Source: an uncultured Bacteroidales bacterium (GTDB taxonomy: Bacteria > Bacteroidota > Bacteroidia > Bacteroidales > UBA932). From it: DNA of 64,000 nucleotides. The stretch covers positions 1 through 64,000 of the forward strand of contig CASFGK010000028.1 of the NCBI GenBank assembly GCA_949294195.1. The letters run 5' to 3'. How positions within the stretch are numbered: position 1 is the stretch's first letter; every line of letters begins with the position of its first letter. The notes beneath the pieces are model-generated. The model was not told where the DNA came from, did no database searches, and saw only the letters and a program-made list of their open reading frames with translations. Shown in pieces: positions 25,335 through 35,083 of the stretch. The translations under genes and the position numbers were made by a program.

Positions 25335-26413
25335 ACACATTCAGTCACATTCTTGATTCCCACAAGGCTGAAATAGGATTCGACTATATCTCCCTTGAAA
25401 TATACACGGCGGCCGAGATTTTCAGGATGGTCCGCCAGACTGATTTTTTCTCTAAGTTCCCCTCCCGGCAGCGATACTGCTATGCAGGATTCTCTGGAAG
25501 ATACTGAAGAGCGGGCTGCAATTGCCAGATTGGTAGCCGAGGAAAAAGGAGGGGAAAAAGACATTGAACTTCTGGTAAGATCCCCGCCTACAATATATCC
25601 GCATACCCACACATCTTCTTCTCCTATATTTGCCCTTGCCTGACTTACGGACATAGCATCGGACATTTCATCTCCTTTATTTCCGGTTTCGCCGCCTATG
25701 ACATAATCTTCATCAGTCCATATCCTTGTCGTATCTACCGATACTGAAATGCCGCCGTCCTGCTGTCCTGACATACTGTCGGAGACCTTGATATCGACCG
25801 TAAGTATCTCCTTGCTGTCCAGCGTTCTGGTAAACAACGTTCTGGAGTCGGCTCCGTCATTAAGTACTACACTCACCGGTCCTGGGTTGAAATAGGCTAT
25901 GCGCTTTTCCGAATACCCGTACATCAGCCTGCCGTCACTGGAAGAAACGAACAGCACGCCGTCAGGAAACGCCGTAAGAAATTCAGGGGATATCCGCAGC
26001 CTTATTCCGGCATTGATCTGCACACAGTTCAATTTTACATTCACTGTCCCGTCCGTCGGAACCACAACACACTGCCGGTCCCCGTACTGTGGAGCAGAGA
26101 ACGCGGGTCTGGAAAACTCCCCGGACATTACACTTACAGTATAGCTTCCGGCAGAGAGTGACAGCACTTCGGGAGAGTCTCCGTAAGCGCCGGAATATAC
26201 AGGGGCCCCTTCCGAGTCTCTGATATCAAGAATAAAATCATTGGTATCCGGAAGATCCGCATACGACAGCGCTGCTTCATACATATCGTCCGGGAAACAT
26301 ATTCTCATATTTCCCACTCCCTCCGGAGACGACTTGCGGCACGATGAAGCAAAAAATAAAGCTGAAATCTGGACAGCAGCCAGACACAGATAACAGAAAA
26401 AAGACTTTCTCAT
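25325..26413 (-). CDS. DUF4493/DUF6359-like surface lipoprotein
   Basis: A 362-residue lipoprotein. I chose the ATG at 26413 because it gives MRKSFFCYLCL..., a lipoprotein signal peptide with the lipobox FASSC. An upstream ATG at 26476 would add an unlikely 21 residues. The N-terminal half (fimbrillin-like, with LSAGSYTVSVMSGEF) resembles DUF4493. The C-terminal ~130 residues (VSQARANIGEEDVWVCGYIVGG... VYFKGDIVESYFSLVGIKN) resemble the OB-fold DUF6359. This combination is found in Bacteroidales lipoproteins. Ligand unknown. On the minus strand a -7 element TACTTTTG (26448-26441) lies upstream. Confidence 0.8.
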   Translation of the reverse strand: MRKSFFCYLCLAAVQISALFFASSCRKSSPEGVGNMRICFPDDMYEAALSYADLPDTNDFILDIRDSEGAPVYSGAYGDSPEVLSLSAGSYTVSVMSGEFSRPAFSAPQYGDRQCVVVPTDGTVNVKLNCVQINAGIRLRISPEFLTAFPDGVLFVSSSDGRLMYGYSEKRIAYFNPGPVSVVLNDGADSRTLFTRTLDSKEILTVDIKVSDSMSGQQDGGISVSVDTTRIWTDEDYVIGGETGNKGDEMSDAMSVSQARANIGEEDVWVCGYIVGGDLTRSSMSFSPPFSSATNLAIAARSSVSSRESCIAVSLPGGELREKISLADHPENLGRRVYFKGDIVESYFSLVGIKNVTECVLK

Positions 26414-26599
26414 ATTGAATCGTTTTTTGGTTTCGCGGGCCAAAAGTATAATAAGGAAACGGCCCCATGAATACATGGGACCGATGTTTTTCTGTTTCTT
26501 TGAATTTTTTACGTTTTTTATTGCACGATGCCGTGAAGATATTTTCTTTTTTATTTTCCGGACATTTTTCGGGGGGGTGAATGAGGCAATGAAAGGGAT

Positions 26600-29050
26600 T
26601 TAAACCGAACGTATTTTCGCGTATTTCAGAAGAAGTATCTTCTCTCCGTAATCATCGAAGTCAATTCTGGCCTTCAAGTCTGACGGCCCGCCAGTCATTT
26701 CCACTATCCGGCCATATCCGAATCTGTTGTGTTCTACACGCTGGCCGGCTTTGAGCTGAAGAATCGGCGTAGGTTCGAAATCGGCACCCGATCTAGGAGG
26801 GACAGCGGAAGAAGGTTTCCTGAATGCAGTCACGGTACGGGGAGCATTCACTTTCACTGCACCCGATTCCGGACGATGTCCTACCGCCGGGACTGAACGC
26901 GCAGGACCTGAGCCGGCATATACATAGCTGCCGTTTCCGTTCTGTCTGCCGGATTTCTTCCACGGAGACACATGCTCATGAGCTGCATCAAAGTCATCGT
27001 CATTCTTTTCCAGAGGATTGGAAATGTACTTGCTGTCTATTTCGCGGAGGAAGCGGCTCGGAGCATTGGCCTCATGCTTTCCGTTTCTCATCCTTGTAGT
27101 GGCAAACGACAGCTGGACCGATTTCTCCGCCCTTGTCATCGCGACATAAAACAGCCGTCTCTCTTCCTCGATATCGTTTTCCGACGCCATGGAACCTCCT
27201 GAGGGGAAAATGTTCTCTTCCATGCCGGCCACATAGACATACGGGAATTCCAGTCCTTTGGATGAATGTACAGTCATAAGGGTTATCCTGTTGCTTTCAT
27301 CTCCGTCATCTTCCATATCCACAGCGCTGAGCAGAGACACGTTTTCCAGATATTCGCTCAGAGTGACTGTCGGCAGATCAGCGGATGAAAGTACGGCACC
27401 GTCCCCCACGGTTCCGTCTGCCTGCATTTGTTCGAAATACTCGTTCTGCCGCTCTTCGACAAAGGTCCTGACACTGTCCAGCAGCTCCTCCACGTTCGAC
27501 GCTCTTGACTGGCCTTCAATACTGTTGTCTCCCTTGTACAGCATCAGCAGACCGGACTCAAGGGCGAGGGACATGGCCAGAGATCCTGCATCATCCGAAA
27601 CCGACTTTGCCGCAAACCTGCGCATCATATCACAGAATACCCTCATTTTCTGGACAGCAGCGGACTTTAATCCGTATGTGTCAAGATGATCAAGATATAC
27701 AGCCTGAAGAAGAGGACATCCGTTATCTATGGCTGCGGCATTCAATGCGGCCAGAGAAGTATCCCCTATTCCCCTTGCAGGCTTGTTGACTATCCGCTTG
27801 AACGACTCGTCATCATTGAGGTTAACCGCAAGTTTCAGATAAGCCATCATATCCTTGACTTCCGCCCTCTCGTAAAAGGAATTGCCGGAATAAATCACAT
27901 AAGGGAGATTTCTTTTGCGCAGCGCCTCCTCCAACGCCCTTGACTGGGAATTCGTCCGGTATAGAATAGCGAAATCATGGTACTGCGCAGAATCTGATCT
28001 GATTCTGGACATTATTGATGATGCAATCAGCAAAGCCTCCTCCTGTTCTGTATAGGCATTTATCAGCTTGATTTTCTCCCCTTCCTCCCCTTCGGAATAG
28101 CACTTCTTGGGAATACGCGCGCTGTTCTTGGCAATCAGGGAATTGGCTGCATCCACTATTGTTCTGGTAGAGCGGTAGTTCTGTTCAAGCCGGAATGTCC
28201 TGTTGTCGGGATAGTCTTTCCTGAAATTGAGAATGTTCTCGATTTTTGCACCTCTGAATGCATAAATGGACTGCGAATCGTCTCCCACTACGCAGATATT
28301 CCGATGCACGGAGCTCAGTTTCTTGAGAATCAGATACTGCGAATAATTGGTGTCCTGATACTCGTCCACCATGATATAAAGGAACCGCGATGAAACAGAT
28401 TCAAGTGCGGCTGGATTGTCCCTCAGCAGAATATTCATATTCAGCAGGATATCATCGAAATCCATAACCCCCGACTGGCGGCACTTCTGTGTATACAGCC
28501 GGTATATATCGCAGATTCTCGGTTTCCTGGAGGCAGCGTCATTCTGCTGGGCAAGAGCATTTCTCCCGTATGCTTCGGCTGTGACCAGATTGTTCTTTGC
28601 CATGGATATTCTGGAAAGCACATCTTTGGGCTTGTACACTTTCTCGTCAAGCTGGAGCTCTTTTATACAGCTTTTTATGGCGCTCACAGAATCACTTGTA
28701 TCATAGATCGTGAAAGACGCCGGATAGCCGAGACTTTCGGCAAACTCCCTGAGAAACCTTATGAAAACAGAATGGAAAGTCCCCATAAAAAGCCTTCTCG
28801 CCTTCCGCTCCCCGACCATAACGGCTATTCTTTCCTTCATTTCAGAGGCAGCCTTTTTCGTGAATGTCAGGGCAAGTATCCGCTCAGGAGAACACCCGTT
28901 TTCAAGAATATACGCTATCCTGCTTGTCAATACTCTCGTTTTCCCGGAACCCGCCCCTGCTACTATAAGCACCGGCCCGTCCACACAGCTGACAGCGCGT
29001 CTCTGCTCGCTGTTCAGTCCCTCTAATATAGTATTCGCATTGTTTTCCAT
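26600..29050 (-). CDS. UvrD/PcrA-type superfamily 1A DNA helicase
   Basis: An 816-residue 3'-5' DNA helicase for repair and replication fork maintenance. Motifs in order: Q-motif LNSEQRRAV, Walker A AGAGSGKTRV, DEYQDTN (motif II), VGDDSQSIYAFRGA (motif III), EQNYRST (motif IV), VHSSKGLEF (motif V) and VAMTRAE (motif VI). A low-complexity linker leads to a C-terminal Tudor-like domain (VEHNRFGYGRIVEMTG) that binds RNA polymerase in PcrA/UvrD. It is a single gene divergent from nqrA, with 74 bp between start codons. Confidence 0.95.
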   Translation of the reverse strand: MENNANTILEGLNSEQRRAVSCVDGPVLIVAGAGSGKTRVLTSRIAYILENGCSPERILALTFTKKAASEMKERIAVMVGERKARRLFMGTFHSVFIRFLREFAESLGYPASFTIYDTSDSVSAIKSCIKELQLDEKVYKPKDVLSRISMAKNNLVTAEAYGRNALAQQNDAASRKPRICDIYRLYTQKCRQSGVMDFDDILLNMNILLRDNPAALESVSSRFLYIMVDEYQDTNYSQYLILKKLSSVHRNICVVGDDSQSIYAFRGAKIENILNFRKDYPDNRTFRLEQNYRSTRTIVDAANSLIAKNSARIPKKCYSEGEEGEKIKLINAYTEQEEALLIASSIMSRIRSDSAQYHDFAILYRTNSQSRALEEALRKRNLPYVIYSGNSFYERAEVKDMMAYLKLAVNLNDDESFKRIVNKPARGIGDTSLAALNAAAIDNGCPLLQAVYLDHLDTYGLKSAAVQKMRVFCDMMRRFAAKSVSDDAGSLAMSLALESGLLMLYKGDNSIEGQSRASNVEELLDSVRTFVEERQNEYFEQMQADGTVGDGAVLSSADLPTVTLSEYLENVSLLSAVDMEDDGDESNRITLMTVHSSKGLEFPYVYVAGMEENIFPSGGSMASENDIEEERRLFYVAMTRAEKSVQLSFATTRMRNGKHEANAPSRFLREIDSKYISNPLEKNDDDFDAAHEHVSPWKKSGRQNGNGSYVYAGSGPARSVPAVGHRPESGAVKVNAPRTVTAFRKPSSAVPPRSGADFEPTPILQLKAGQRVEHNRFGYGRIVEMTGGPSDLKARIDFDDYGEKILLLKYAKIRSV

Positions 29051-29124
29051 AATGGGCGCGAAAATACGAAAAAAATGATTATATTCGCGGCGGTTTTCTG
29101 AAAATACTCAAAACGGTTTTTATA

Positions 29125-30483
29125 ATGTCAAACAACATTGATTTGAAACGTGGACTCGATATTCCGATTTCGGGTATTGCAGTCCAGAAGACCAAGAAGG
29201 TGATTAAGCCTGACGTTGTAGCCGTAAAACCTACTGATTTCAGGGGTCTCATGCCGAGACTTCTGGTCAGGGAAGGCGACAAGGTACTGGCGGGGTCCCC
29301 TGTCTTGGCTGACAAGAAATCCCCTGAAATTCTGTTCACTTCCCCTGTAAGCGGAACTGTCACGGAAATCGTCAGGGGAGAAAAAAGAAAGTTGCTTGAA
29401 GTCCGTATCAAGGCAGACGAATCGCAGGAATACGTCGATTTCGGCCCGAAAAAAGTATCAGGGCTCAGTTCCGACGAAGTCAAGGAAGCTCTTCTGAAGA
29501 GCGGTCTGTGGCCGGCTTTCACCCAGAGGCCTTACGGGATTGTCGCAAATCCCGGAATCCGGCCGAAAGCAATTTTCGTTTCAGCTTTCTCAACCGCACC
29601 TCTTGCAGCAAGCACTGACTATGCCTTCAAGGATGAAATTGAAAACATCCAGACAGGCATCAATGCTGTCTCCAAGCTGACTGACGGCGGTGTTCATGTA
29701 TCACTTAACAGCACCAACTATTCAGGCACTCCTTTCCACAAGCTCGAGAATGTCACTCTTCATGTATTCTCCGGCAAGCATCCTGCAGGTAATGTCGGTG
29801 TTCAGATCCACCACATTTCACCTATACAGAAAGGAGAGACGGTATGGACAGTGTCCCCTCTCATGCTTGCAGCTATAGGGAAGCTTTTCACCACCGGCCA
29901 CTATGACATGTCAAGGATGGTAGCAGTCACCGGTCCTGACGCCCAGGATCCTTGCTATGTCCGGGGAATTTCCGGAATGCAGATGGACACTATTGCCGAT
30001 TTCTGCAAAGGAAGCAAGTCGGAAGTCCGTTTCATCAGCGGAGACGTCCTTACCGGAACGAACGTCGGAGAGCATGGTTTCCTCGGTTTCCATGACAATC
30101 AGGTAACCCTCATCAAGGAAGGAAACCACTATGAAATGCTGGGATGGGCAAAACCTTTCAGAAGCAGTCTGTTCAGTTTCTCCCATACATATTTTTCATG
30201 GCTCACGCCGAACAGGAAATATGAAATGGACACGAACCTCCACGGCGGTCCGCGTGCTTTCGTAATGTCCGATGTCTATGGAAAAGTGCTTCCTATGGAC
30301 ATTTATCCGGTCTACCTGATCAAGGCATGTCTTGCAGGCGATATCGATAAAATGGAAAAATTCGGCATATACGAAGTCCTGGAAGAGGATCTCGCTCTGT
30401 GTGAGTATGTATGTCCGTCCAAGATTGAAATCCAGTCTATCCTTTCAGACGGCATAGACCTCATGATGAAAGAAATGGCTTAA
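29125..30483 (+). CDS. nqrA: Na+-translocating NADH:quinone reductase subunit A
   Basis: The 452-residue cytoplasmic-side subunit of the six-subunit sodium pump that couples NADH oxidation to Na+ export. It begins near IDLKRGLDIPISG and contains a biotinyl-lipoyl-like fold (PVSGTVTEIVRGEKRKLLEVRI) and the conserved FTTGHYDMSRMVAVTGP and LCEYVCPSK segments. It is the first gene of nqrABCDEF, which are all in the same order and strand with gaps of 3-19 bp. Confidence 0.97.
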   Translation: MSNNIDLKRGLDIPISGIAVQKTKKVIKPDVVAVKPTDFRGLMPRLLVREGDKVLAGSPVLADKKSPEILFTSPVSGTVTEIVRGEKRKLLEVRIKADESQEYVDFGPKKVSGLSSDEVKEALLKSGLWPAFTQRPYGIVANPGIRPKAIFVSAFSTAPLAASTDYAFKDEIENIQTGINAVSKLTDGGVHVSLNSTNYSGTPFHKLENVTLHVFSGKHPAGNVGVQIHHISPIQKGETVWTVSPLMLAAIGKLFTTGHYDMSRMVAVTGPDAQDPCYVRGISGMQMDTIADFCKGSKSEVRFISGDVLTGTNVGEHGFLGFHDNQVTLIKEGNHYEMLGWAKPFRSSLFSFSHTYFSWLTPNRKYEMDTNLHGGPRAFVMSDVYGKVLPMDIYPVYLIKACLAGDIDKMEKFGIYEVLEEDLALCEYVCPSKIEIQSILSDGIDLMMKEMA

Positions 30484-30486
30484 AGA

Positions 30487-31686
30487 GTGAAAGTTATGAG
30501 AAAATTTATCGATAAAATCAAACCGTCGTTCGAAAAAGGCGGAAAATTCGGATTCCTTCATTCGACTTTCGATGCTTTCGAGTCATTCCTATATGTTCCG
30601 AACACTGTGACTCTCAAAGGATCACATGTCAGGGACAGTGTCGATCTGAAGAGAATAATGATAACCGTAGTAGTAGCTCTCGTGCCTTGCGCGCTTTTCG
30701 GAATATGGAACGTCGGCTACCAGCACAACATTGCATTCGACCTCAACTGGGGCTTCTGGCAGATGGTATGGTACGGATTCCTCAGAGTCCTTCCTCTGTA
30801 TGTCGTTGCCTATGTCGTCGGTCTTGCCATCGAATTTGTTTCGGCACAGATCAGAGGACATGAAGTCAACGAGGGCTTCCTCGTTTCAGGCATGCTCATT
30901 CCTCTTATCGTTCCGGTAGACGTTCCTCTATGGATGCTTGCAATTGCCGTTGCGTTTGCAGTGATTATAGGCAAAGAGGTATTCGGCGGTACCGGTATGA
31001 ATATATGGAACCCGGCTCTTCTTTGCCGTGCATTCCTGTTCTTCTCCTATCCTAGCATGATGTCAGGCGATACCATCTGGACAGGAGGTGTGACAAGGTA
31101 TCTTGCAGACGGTACGGCTTTCCAGAGCGGGAACGGACTTGCAGATGCATTCTCGGGAGCCACTCCTCTCGTCCATGCAGGTGCCGGTGGAGTACAGGGA
31201 CTTGCAGATGCAGGAACTTCCTTCATGGACCTTTTCATAGGAACAATTCCTGGAGCGGTCGGTGAGACATCAGTAATCGCCATCCTCATCGGAGCAGTCA
31301 TCCTTATCTGGTCCGGAGTGGCAAGCTGGAAGATCATGCTCTCTTCCGTAATCGGAGCTCTGGCAATCGGAGGGCTGTGCAACGCAATCGGAGGCACACC
31401 TGCCATGGAGATGCCTGCATACTATCATCTGGTTCTCGGAGGATTCGCTTTCGGTACAGTGTTCATGGCAACAGACCCTGTTACCTCAGCCCAGACCGAA
31501 ACCGGGAAATGGATTTACGGATTCCTGGTAGGAGCCCTTACAGTGACTGTAAGGCTCTTCAACCCTGGTTATGTCGAGGGAATGATGCTCGCAATCCTGC
31601 TCATGAATACGTTCGCTCCGCTCATTGACCACTATGTAATAGAGGCTTCGCTGGGCAGAAGGGCTAAAAAAGTTAAAGTCGCTTAA
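30487..31686 (+). CDS. nqrB: Na+-translocating NADH:quinone reductase subunit B
   Basis: A 399-residue integral membrane subunit with about ten helices, carrying riboflavin and covalently bound FMN. The FMN site is Thr226 in the SGATPL motif. The GTG start at 30487 (three bases after nqrA) gives MKVMRKFIDKIKPSFEKGG, which lines up with the N-terminus I recall for Bacteroides NqrB. An ATG at 30496 is the alternative. Membrane topology and length are normal. Confidence 0.95.
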   Translation: MKVMRKFIDKIKPSFEKGGKFGFLHSTFDAFESFLYVPNTVTLKGSHVRDSVDLKRIMITVVVALVPCALFGIWNVGYQHNIAFDLNWGFWQMVWYGFLRVLPLYVVAYVVGLAIEFVSAQIRGHEVNEGFLVSGMLIPLIVPVDVPLWMLAIAVAFAVIIGKEVFGGTGMNIWNPALLCRAFLFFSYPSMMSGDTIWTGGVTRYLADGTAFQSGNGLADAFSGATPLVHAGAGGVQGLADAGTSFMDLFIGTIPGAVGETSVIAILIGAVILIWSGVASWKIMLSSVIGALAIGGLCNAIGGTPAMEMPAYYHLVLGGFAFGTVFMATDPVTSAQTETGKWIYGFLVGALTVTVRLFNPGYVEGMMLAILLMNTFAPLIDHYVIEASLGRRAKKVKVA

Positions 31687-31698
31687 ATAATATAAGGT

Positions 31699-32475
31699 AT
31701 GAATACAAACGGTAATACATATACAGTCATCTATTCGGCCGTTCTCGTCATTCTGGTTGCAGCGATTCTTGCTTTTGTAGCCATGATTCTCCAGCCAATG
31801 CAGAACGAGAACGTAAAGAAAGAGACTATAACAAAACTTCTCAGTGCAGCCTCAAAGGCTGACGAGAGTGTAACTATCACCGACGAGACTGATGTCATGG
31901 CAATGTACGCGGAGAAAGTCAAAGAAGCATTCTTCGTTGACGGAAACGGCAAGAAAGTCGGTGAGATGAACACCGGAAAGGAAAACCTGAATGATATACA
32001 GGCATCTACCACTTCCGACCTCAAAAAGCAGAACGACCTGATGAAGAAACTGGAAGAAGGCGATACTGACCTGCTCGGACAGCTCAAGCTTCCTGTCTAT
32101 GTCTTCGATATCAACGGAAAAACTGTTACAGTCATCCCTTGCTACGGAGCAGGACTTTGGGGCCCTATCTGGGGCTATGTCGCTTTGGCAGAGGACGGAA
32201 AGACCATTGACGGAGCAGTGTTTGACCACAAGGGAGAAACTCCTGGTCTGGGAGCGAAGATTGCAGACGAACCGTTCTGCAACGAGTTCAAAGGCAAATC
32301 CTTCAACACTGGCAGCGACATGTTCGCAGTCCTCAAAGGGGACAACTCAGCCAATCCTCATGCAGTAGACGCCATCAGCGGTGCTACCATCACTTCCCAG
32401 GCTCTCGGACGCAGCATCAACCTGTGGGCGAAGTACTATGAGCCATATCTCAAAACAATGGCTGCCACCAAATAA
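31699..32475 (+). CDS. nqrC: Na+-translocating NADH:quinone reductase subunit C
   Basis: A 258-residue subunit with one N-terminal membrane helix and a periplasmic FMN-binding domain. The covalent FMN site is Thr230 in SGATITSQ. The region GETPGLGAKI, conserved in FMN-bind domains, is present. Confidence 0.95.
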   Translation: MNTNGNTYTVIYSAVLVILVAAILAFVAMILQPMQNENVKKETITKLLSAASKADESVTITDETDVMAMYAEKVKEAFFVDGNGKKVGEMNTGKENLNDIQASTTSDLKKQNDLMKKLEEGDTDLLGQLKLPVYVFDINGKTVTVIPCYGAGLWGPIWGYVALAEDGKTIDGAVFDHKGETPGLGAKIADEPFCNEFKGKSFNTGSDMFAVLKGDNSANPHAVDAISGATITSQALGRSINLWAKYYEPYLKTMAATK

Positions 32476-32491
32476 TATGGAGGATTAATCT

Positions 32492-33115
32492 ATGGCAAAA
32501 ATCGATTATAAAGAAGTATTGCTCAAACCGATATTCAAGGGCAACCCAGTAACGGTGCTCGTCCTCGGTATCTGTTCGTCACTGGCAGTTACTGTCCAGC
32601 TGGAAGGAGCTCTCGTGATGGGACTTTCCGTGATCATCGTGACAGGTCTGTCTAGTTTCGTGGTTTCTCTCATGAGAAACTCAATTCCGAACCGTATCAG
32701 AATCATAGTGCAGCTCGTGGTGGTGGCACTTATGGTAATTCTGGTCGACCAGATCCTGAAAGCATACATGTACAGTACAAGCAAGGCGCTGTCGGTATAT
32801 GTCGGACTGATCATCACGAACTGTATCGTGATGGGACGTATCGAAGCATACGCTCTCGGCAACAAGCCGATTCCGTCTCTCCTTGACGGACTCGCAAACG
32901 GAGCCGGATATGCCATGATTCTGGTAGTAGTGGCATTCTTCCGTGAACTTCTCGGTTCAGGGACACTGTTCGGGATAAGGATAATCCCTCAGTCATTCTA
33001 TGATGCCGGATATATGGACAACGGTCTTGTGATCCTCCCTCCGATGGCACTTATCCTGCTCGGATGCATTGTATGGATCCAGAGGAGTTTCCAGAAGGAT
33101 CTGCAGGAAAAATAA
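32492..33115 (+). CDS. nqrD: Na+-translocating NADH:quinone reductase subunit D
   Basis: A 207-residue membrane subunit with six predicted helices, homologous to NqrE and RnfE. It has the TNCIVMGR segment containing the conserved cysteine that takes part in the intramembrane iron site formed with NqrE. A GGAGG sequence lies 8 nt before the ATG. Confidence 0.95.
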   Translation: MAKIDYKEVLLKPIFKGNPVTVLVLGICSSLAVTVQLEGALVMGLSVIIVTGLSSFVVSLMRNSIPNRIRIIVQLVVVALMVILVDQILKAYMYSTSKALSVYVGLIITNCIVMGRIEAYALGNKPIPSLLDGLANGAGYAMILVVVAFFRELLGSGTLFGIRIIPQSFYDAGYMDNGLVILPPMALILLGCIVWIQRSFQKDLQEK

Positions 33116-33134
33116 CATCTAACTCGAATCGGAC

Positions 33135-33743
33135 ATGGAATATATAAGTTTATTCGTAAAGTCAATCTTTATTGACAACATGATATTCGCCTACTTTCTG
33201 GGCATGTGCTCGTATCTGGCGGTATCAAAAAGTGTTAAGACTGCGACTGGTTTGGGTATAGCTGTGATATTCGTGCTTTTGATTACCCTTCCTATCAACT
33301 ACCTGCTCAACGAGCATGTACTGAAGGCAGGCGCACTCGCATGGGCAGGATTCCCTGACCTTGACCTCAGCTTTCTGAGTTTCATCGTATTCATTGCAGT
33401 AGTTGCAGCCATAACCCAGATTGTTGAGATGGTAGTGGAGAAATTCTCCCCGACACTGTACTCGCAGCTGGGAATCTTCCTTCCCCTTATCGCAGTGAAC
33501 TGCGCAATCCTCGGAGGCTCGCTTTTCATGCAGGAAAGGGATTTTGTCAACGTCGGTGAGGCAACAGTATACGCACTCGGATCAGGTATAGGCTGGTTCC
33601 TGGCTATCGTGACCCTGGCGGCTATCAGAGAAAAGATGGCATACTCCCACGTGCCGGACGCACTCAAAGGACTCGGCATCACATTCATTACCGTAGGTCT
33701 TATGGCCATTGCGTTCATGACGTTCATGGGTATTCAACTTTAA
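33135..33743 (+). CDS. nqrE: Na+-translocating NADH:quinone reductase subunit E
   Basis: A 202-residue six-helix membrane subunit paired with NqrD. It shows the conserved [18 protein letters not shown] start with its cysteine and [15 protein letters not shown] with the second iron-ligating cysteine. The family C-terminus [10 protein letters not shown] is present. Confidence 0.95.
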   Translation: MEYISLFVKSIFIDNMIFAYFLGMCSYLAVSKSVKTATGLGIAVIFVLLITLPINYLLNEHVLKAGALAWAGFPDLDLSFLSFIVFIAVVAAITQIVEMVVEKFSPTLYSQLGIFLPLIAVNCAILGGSLFMQERDFVNVGEATVYALGSGIGWFLAIVTLAAIREKMAYSHVPDALKGLGITFITVGLMAIAFMTFMGIQL

Positions 33744-33761
33744 TCCTGGAGGCAACAGAAT

Positions 33762-35027
33762 ATGAATTTAATGACTACAATAATTGCAGCTGTGATAGCG
33801 ATTACCGTTGTCACGCTCTTACTGGTGGCTGTGCTTCTGTTCGTCAAGATCAAGTTGACACCGGCAGGCAAAGTCAAGATCAGCATCAATGACGGCAAGA
33901 AGGAAATCGAAGTCACTCCAGGCTCATCACTTCTCGCTACACTTGCAGACCAGAAGATCTTCCTTTCTTCTGCCTGCGGCGGAAAAGGCAGTTGCGGACA
34001 GTGCAAATGCCAGGTACTTGAGGGTGGCGGAACAATCCTTCCTACAGAAGTAGGCTTCTTCAACAGGAAGCAGATCAACGACCACTGGAGACTCGGATGC
34101 CAGGTAAAGGTAAAGGAAAACCTGAAAATCAAGATTGCAGACTCTGCCCTCAGCGTCAAGAAGTGGGAATGCGAAGTGGTCTCCAACCACAACGTGGCTA
34201 CATTCATCAAGGAATTCGTAGTAAAGCTTCCTGAAGGCGAGCATCTCCACTTCAGGTCAGGCGGATACATTCAGGTAGACGTGCCGGCATGCACAGTGGA
34301 CTACAGGAATATCGATGTGGATCCTGAGTACAGGGAAGACTGGGAGAAGATGGGCGTATTCGACCTGAAAATGGTCAACCCTACCCCTACCATCCGCGCT
34401 TACTCGATGGCCTGCTACCCAGCAGAGGGAGATATCATCAAACTTAACGTACGTATCGCCACTCCGCCTATTGACAGGGCTACAAGGAAGTTCCTTCCTG
34501 TAAACCCGGGTATCTGCTCTTCTTACATCTACTCTCTGAAACCGGGAGACAAGGTGACGATTTCAGGTCCTTACGGAGAGTTCTTCCTGCCGGACAACCT
34601 TCCGGAAGACCAGGAGCTTATCTTCGTCGGCGGAGGTGCAGGTATGGCTCCTATGAGAAGCCACATCATGCATCTGTTCAAGACAGAGAAGACTACAAGG
34701 AAAGTGAACTTCTTCTACGGAGCGCGTAGCCTGAAAGAGGCATTCTACCTCGAAGACTACCACGAAATCGAGAAGGAATTCCCTAACTTCAAGTTCCATC
34801 TGGCTCTTGACAGACCGGATCCTGAGGCAGATGCAAAACATGTAGCTTATACAGCAGGCTTCGTTCACAACGTTCTTTACGAGACTTATCTGAAGAACCA
34901 TGAAGCACCGGAAGACTGTCTCTACCTCATGTGCGGTCCTCCTATGATGTCAGCTTCTGTAGAGAACCTGCTTGACAGCCTGGGAGTTCCTAAAGAAAAC
35001 CTGCTCTATGACAACTTCGGAGCATAA
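33762..35027 (+). CDS. nqrF: Na+-translocating NADH:quinone reductase subunit F
   Basis: The 421-residue NADH-oxidising subunit. An N-terminal membrane helix is followed by a 2Fe-2S ferredoxin domain with Cys72, Cys78, Cys81 and Cys113, then a ferredoxin-reductase FAD domain (RAYSMACYP) and an NADH domain (FVGGGAGMAPMRSH). In the FAD motif the residue after RAYSMA is Cys where I recall Asn in relatives. It ends the operon at a strong terminator. Confidence 0.96.
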   Translation: MNLMTTIIAAVIAITVVTLLLVAVLLFVKIKLTPAGKVKISINDGKKEIEVTPGSSLLATLADQKIFLSSACGGKGSCGQCKCQVLEGGGTILPTEVGFFNRKQINDHWRLGCQVKVKENLKIKIADSALSVKKWECEVVSNHNVATFIKEFVVKLPEGEHLHFRSGGYIQVDVPACTVDYRNIDVDPEYREDWEKMGVFDLKMVNPTPTIRAYSMACYPAEGDIIKLNVRIATPPIDRATRKFLPVNPGICSSYIYSLKPGDKVTISGPYGEFFLPDNLPEDQELIFVGGGAGMAPMRSHIMHLFKTEKTTRKVNFFYGARSLKEAFYLEDYHEIEKEFPNFKFHLALDRPDPEADAKHVAYTAGFVHNVLYETYLKNHEAPEDCLYLMCGPPMMSASVENLLDSLGVPKENLLYDNFGA

Positions 35028-35030
35028 CGA

Positions 35031-35063
35031 AAAAAAGATGGTGAGTTTCACCATCTTTTTTTT
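35031..35063. terminator. Bidirectional terminator between nqrF and xusC
   Basis: AAAAAAGATGGTGA (35031-35044), a 3-nt loop and TCACCATCTTTTTT (35048-35061) form a perfect stem. Flanking A and T runs make it work on both strands, serving nqrF and the convergent PepSY gene. Confidence 0.92.
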
Positions 35064-35083
35064 ATAGACTCTTATGGTCACAG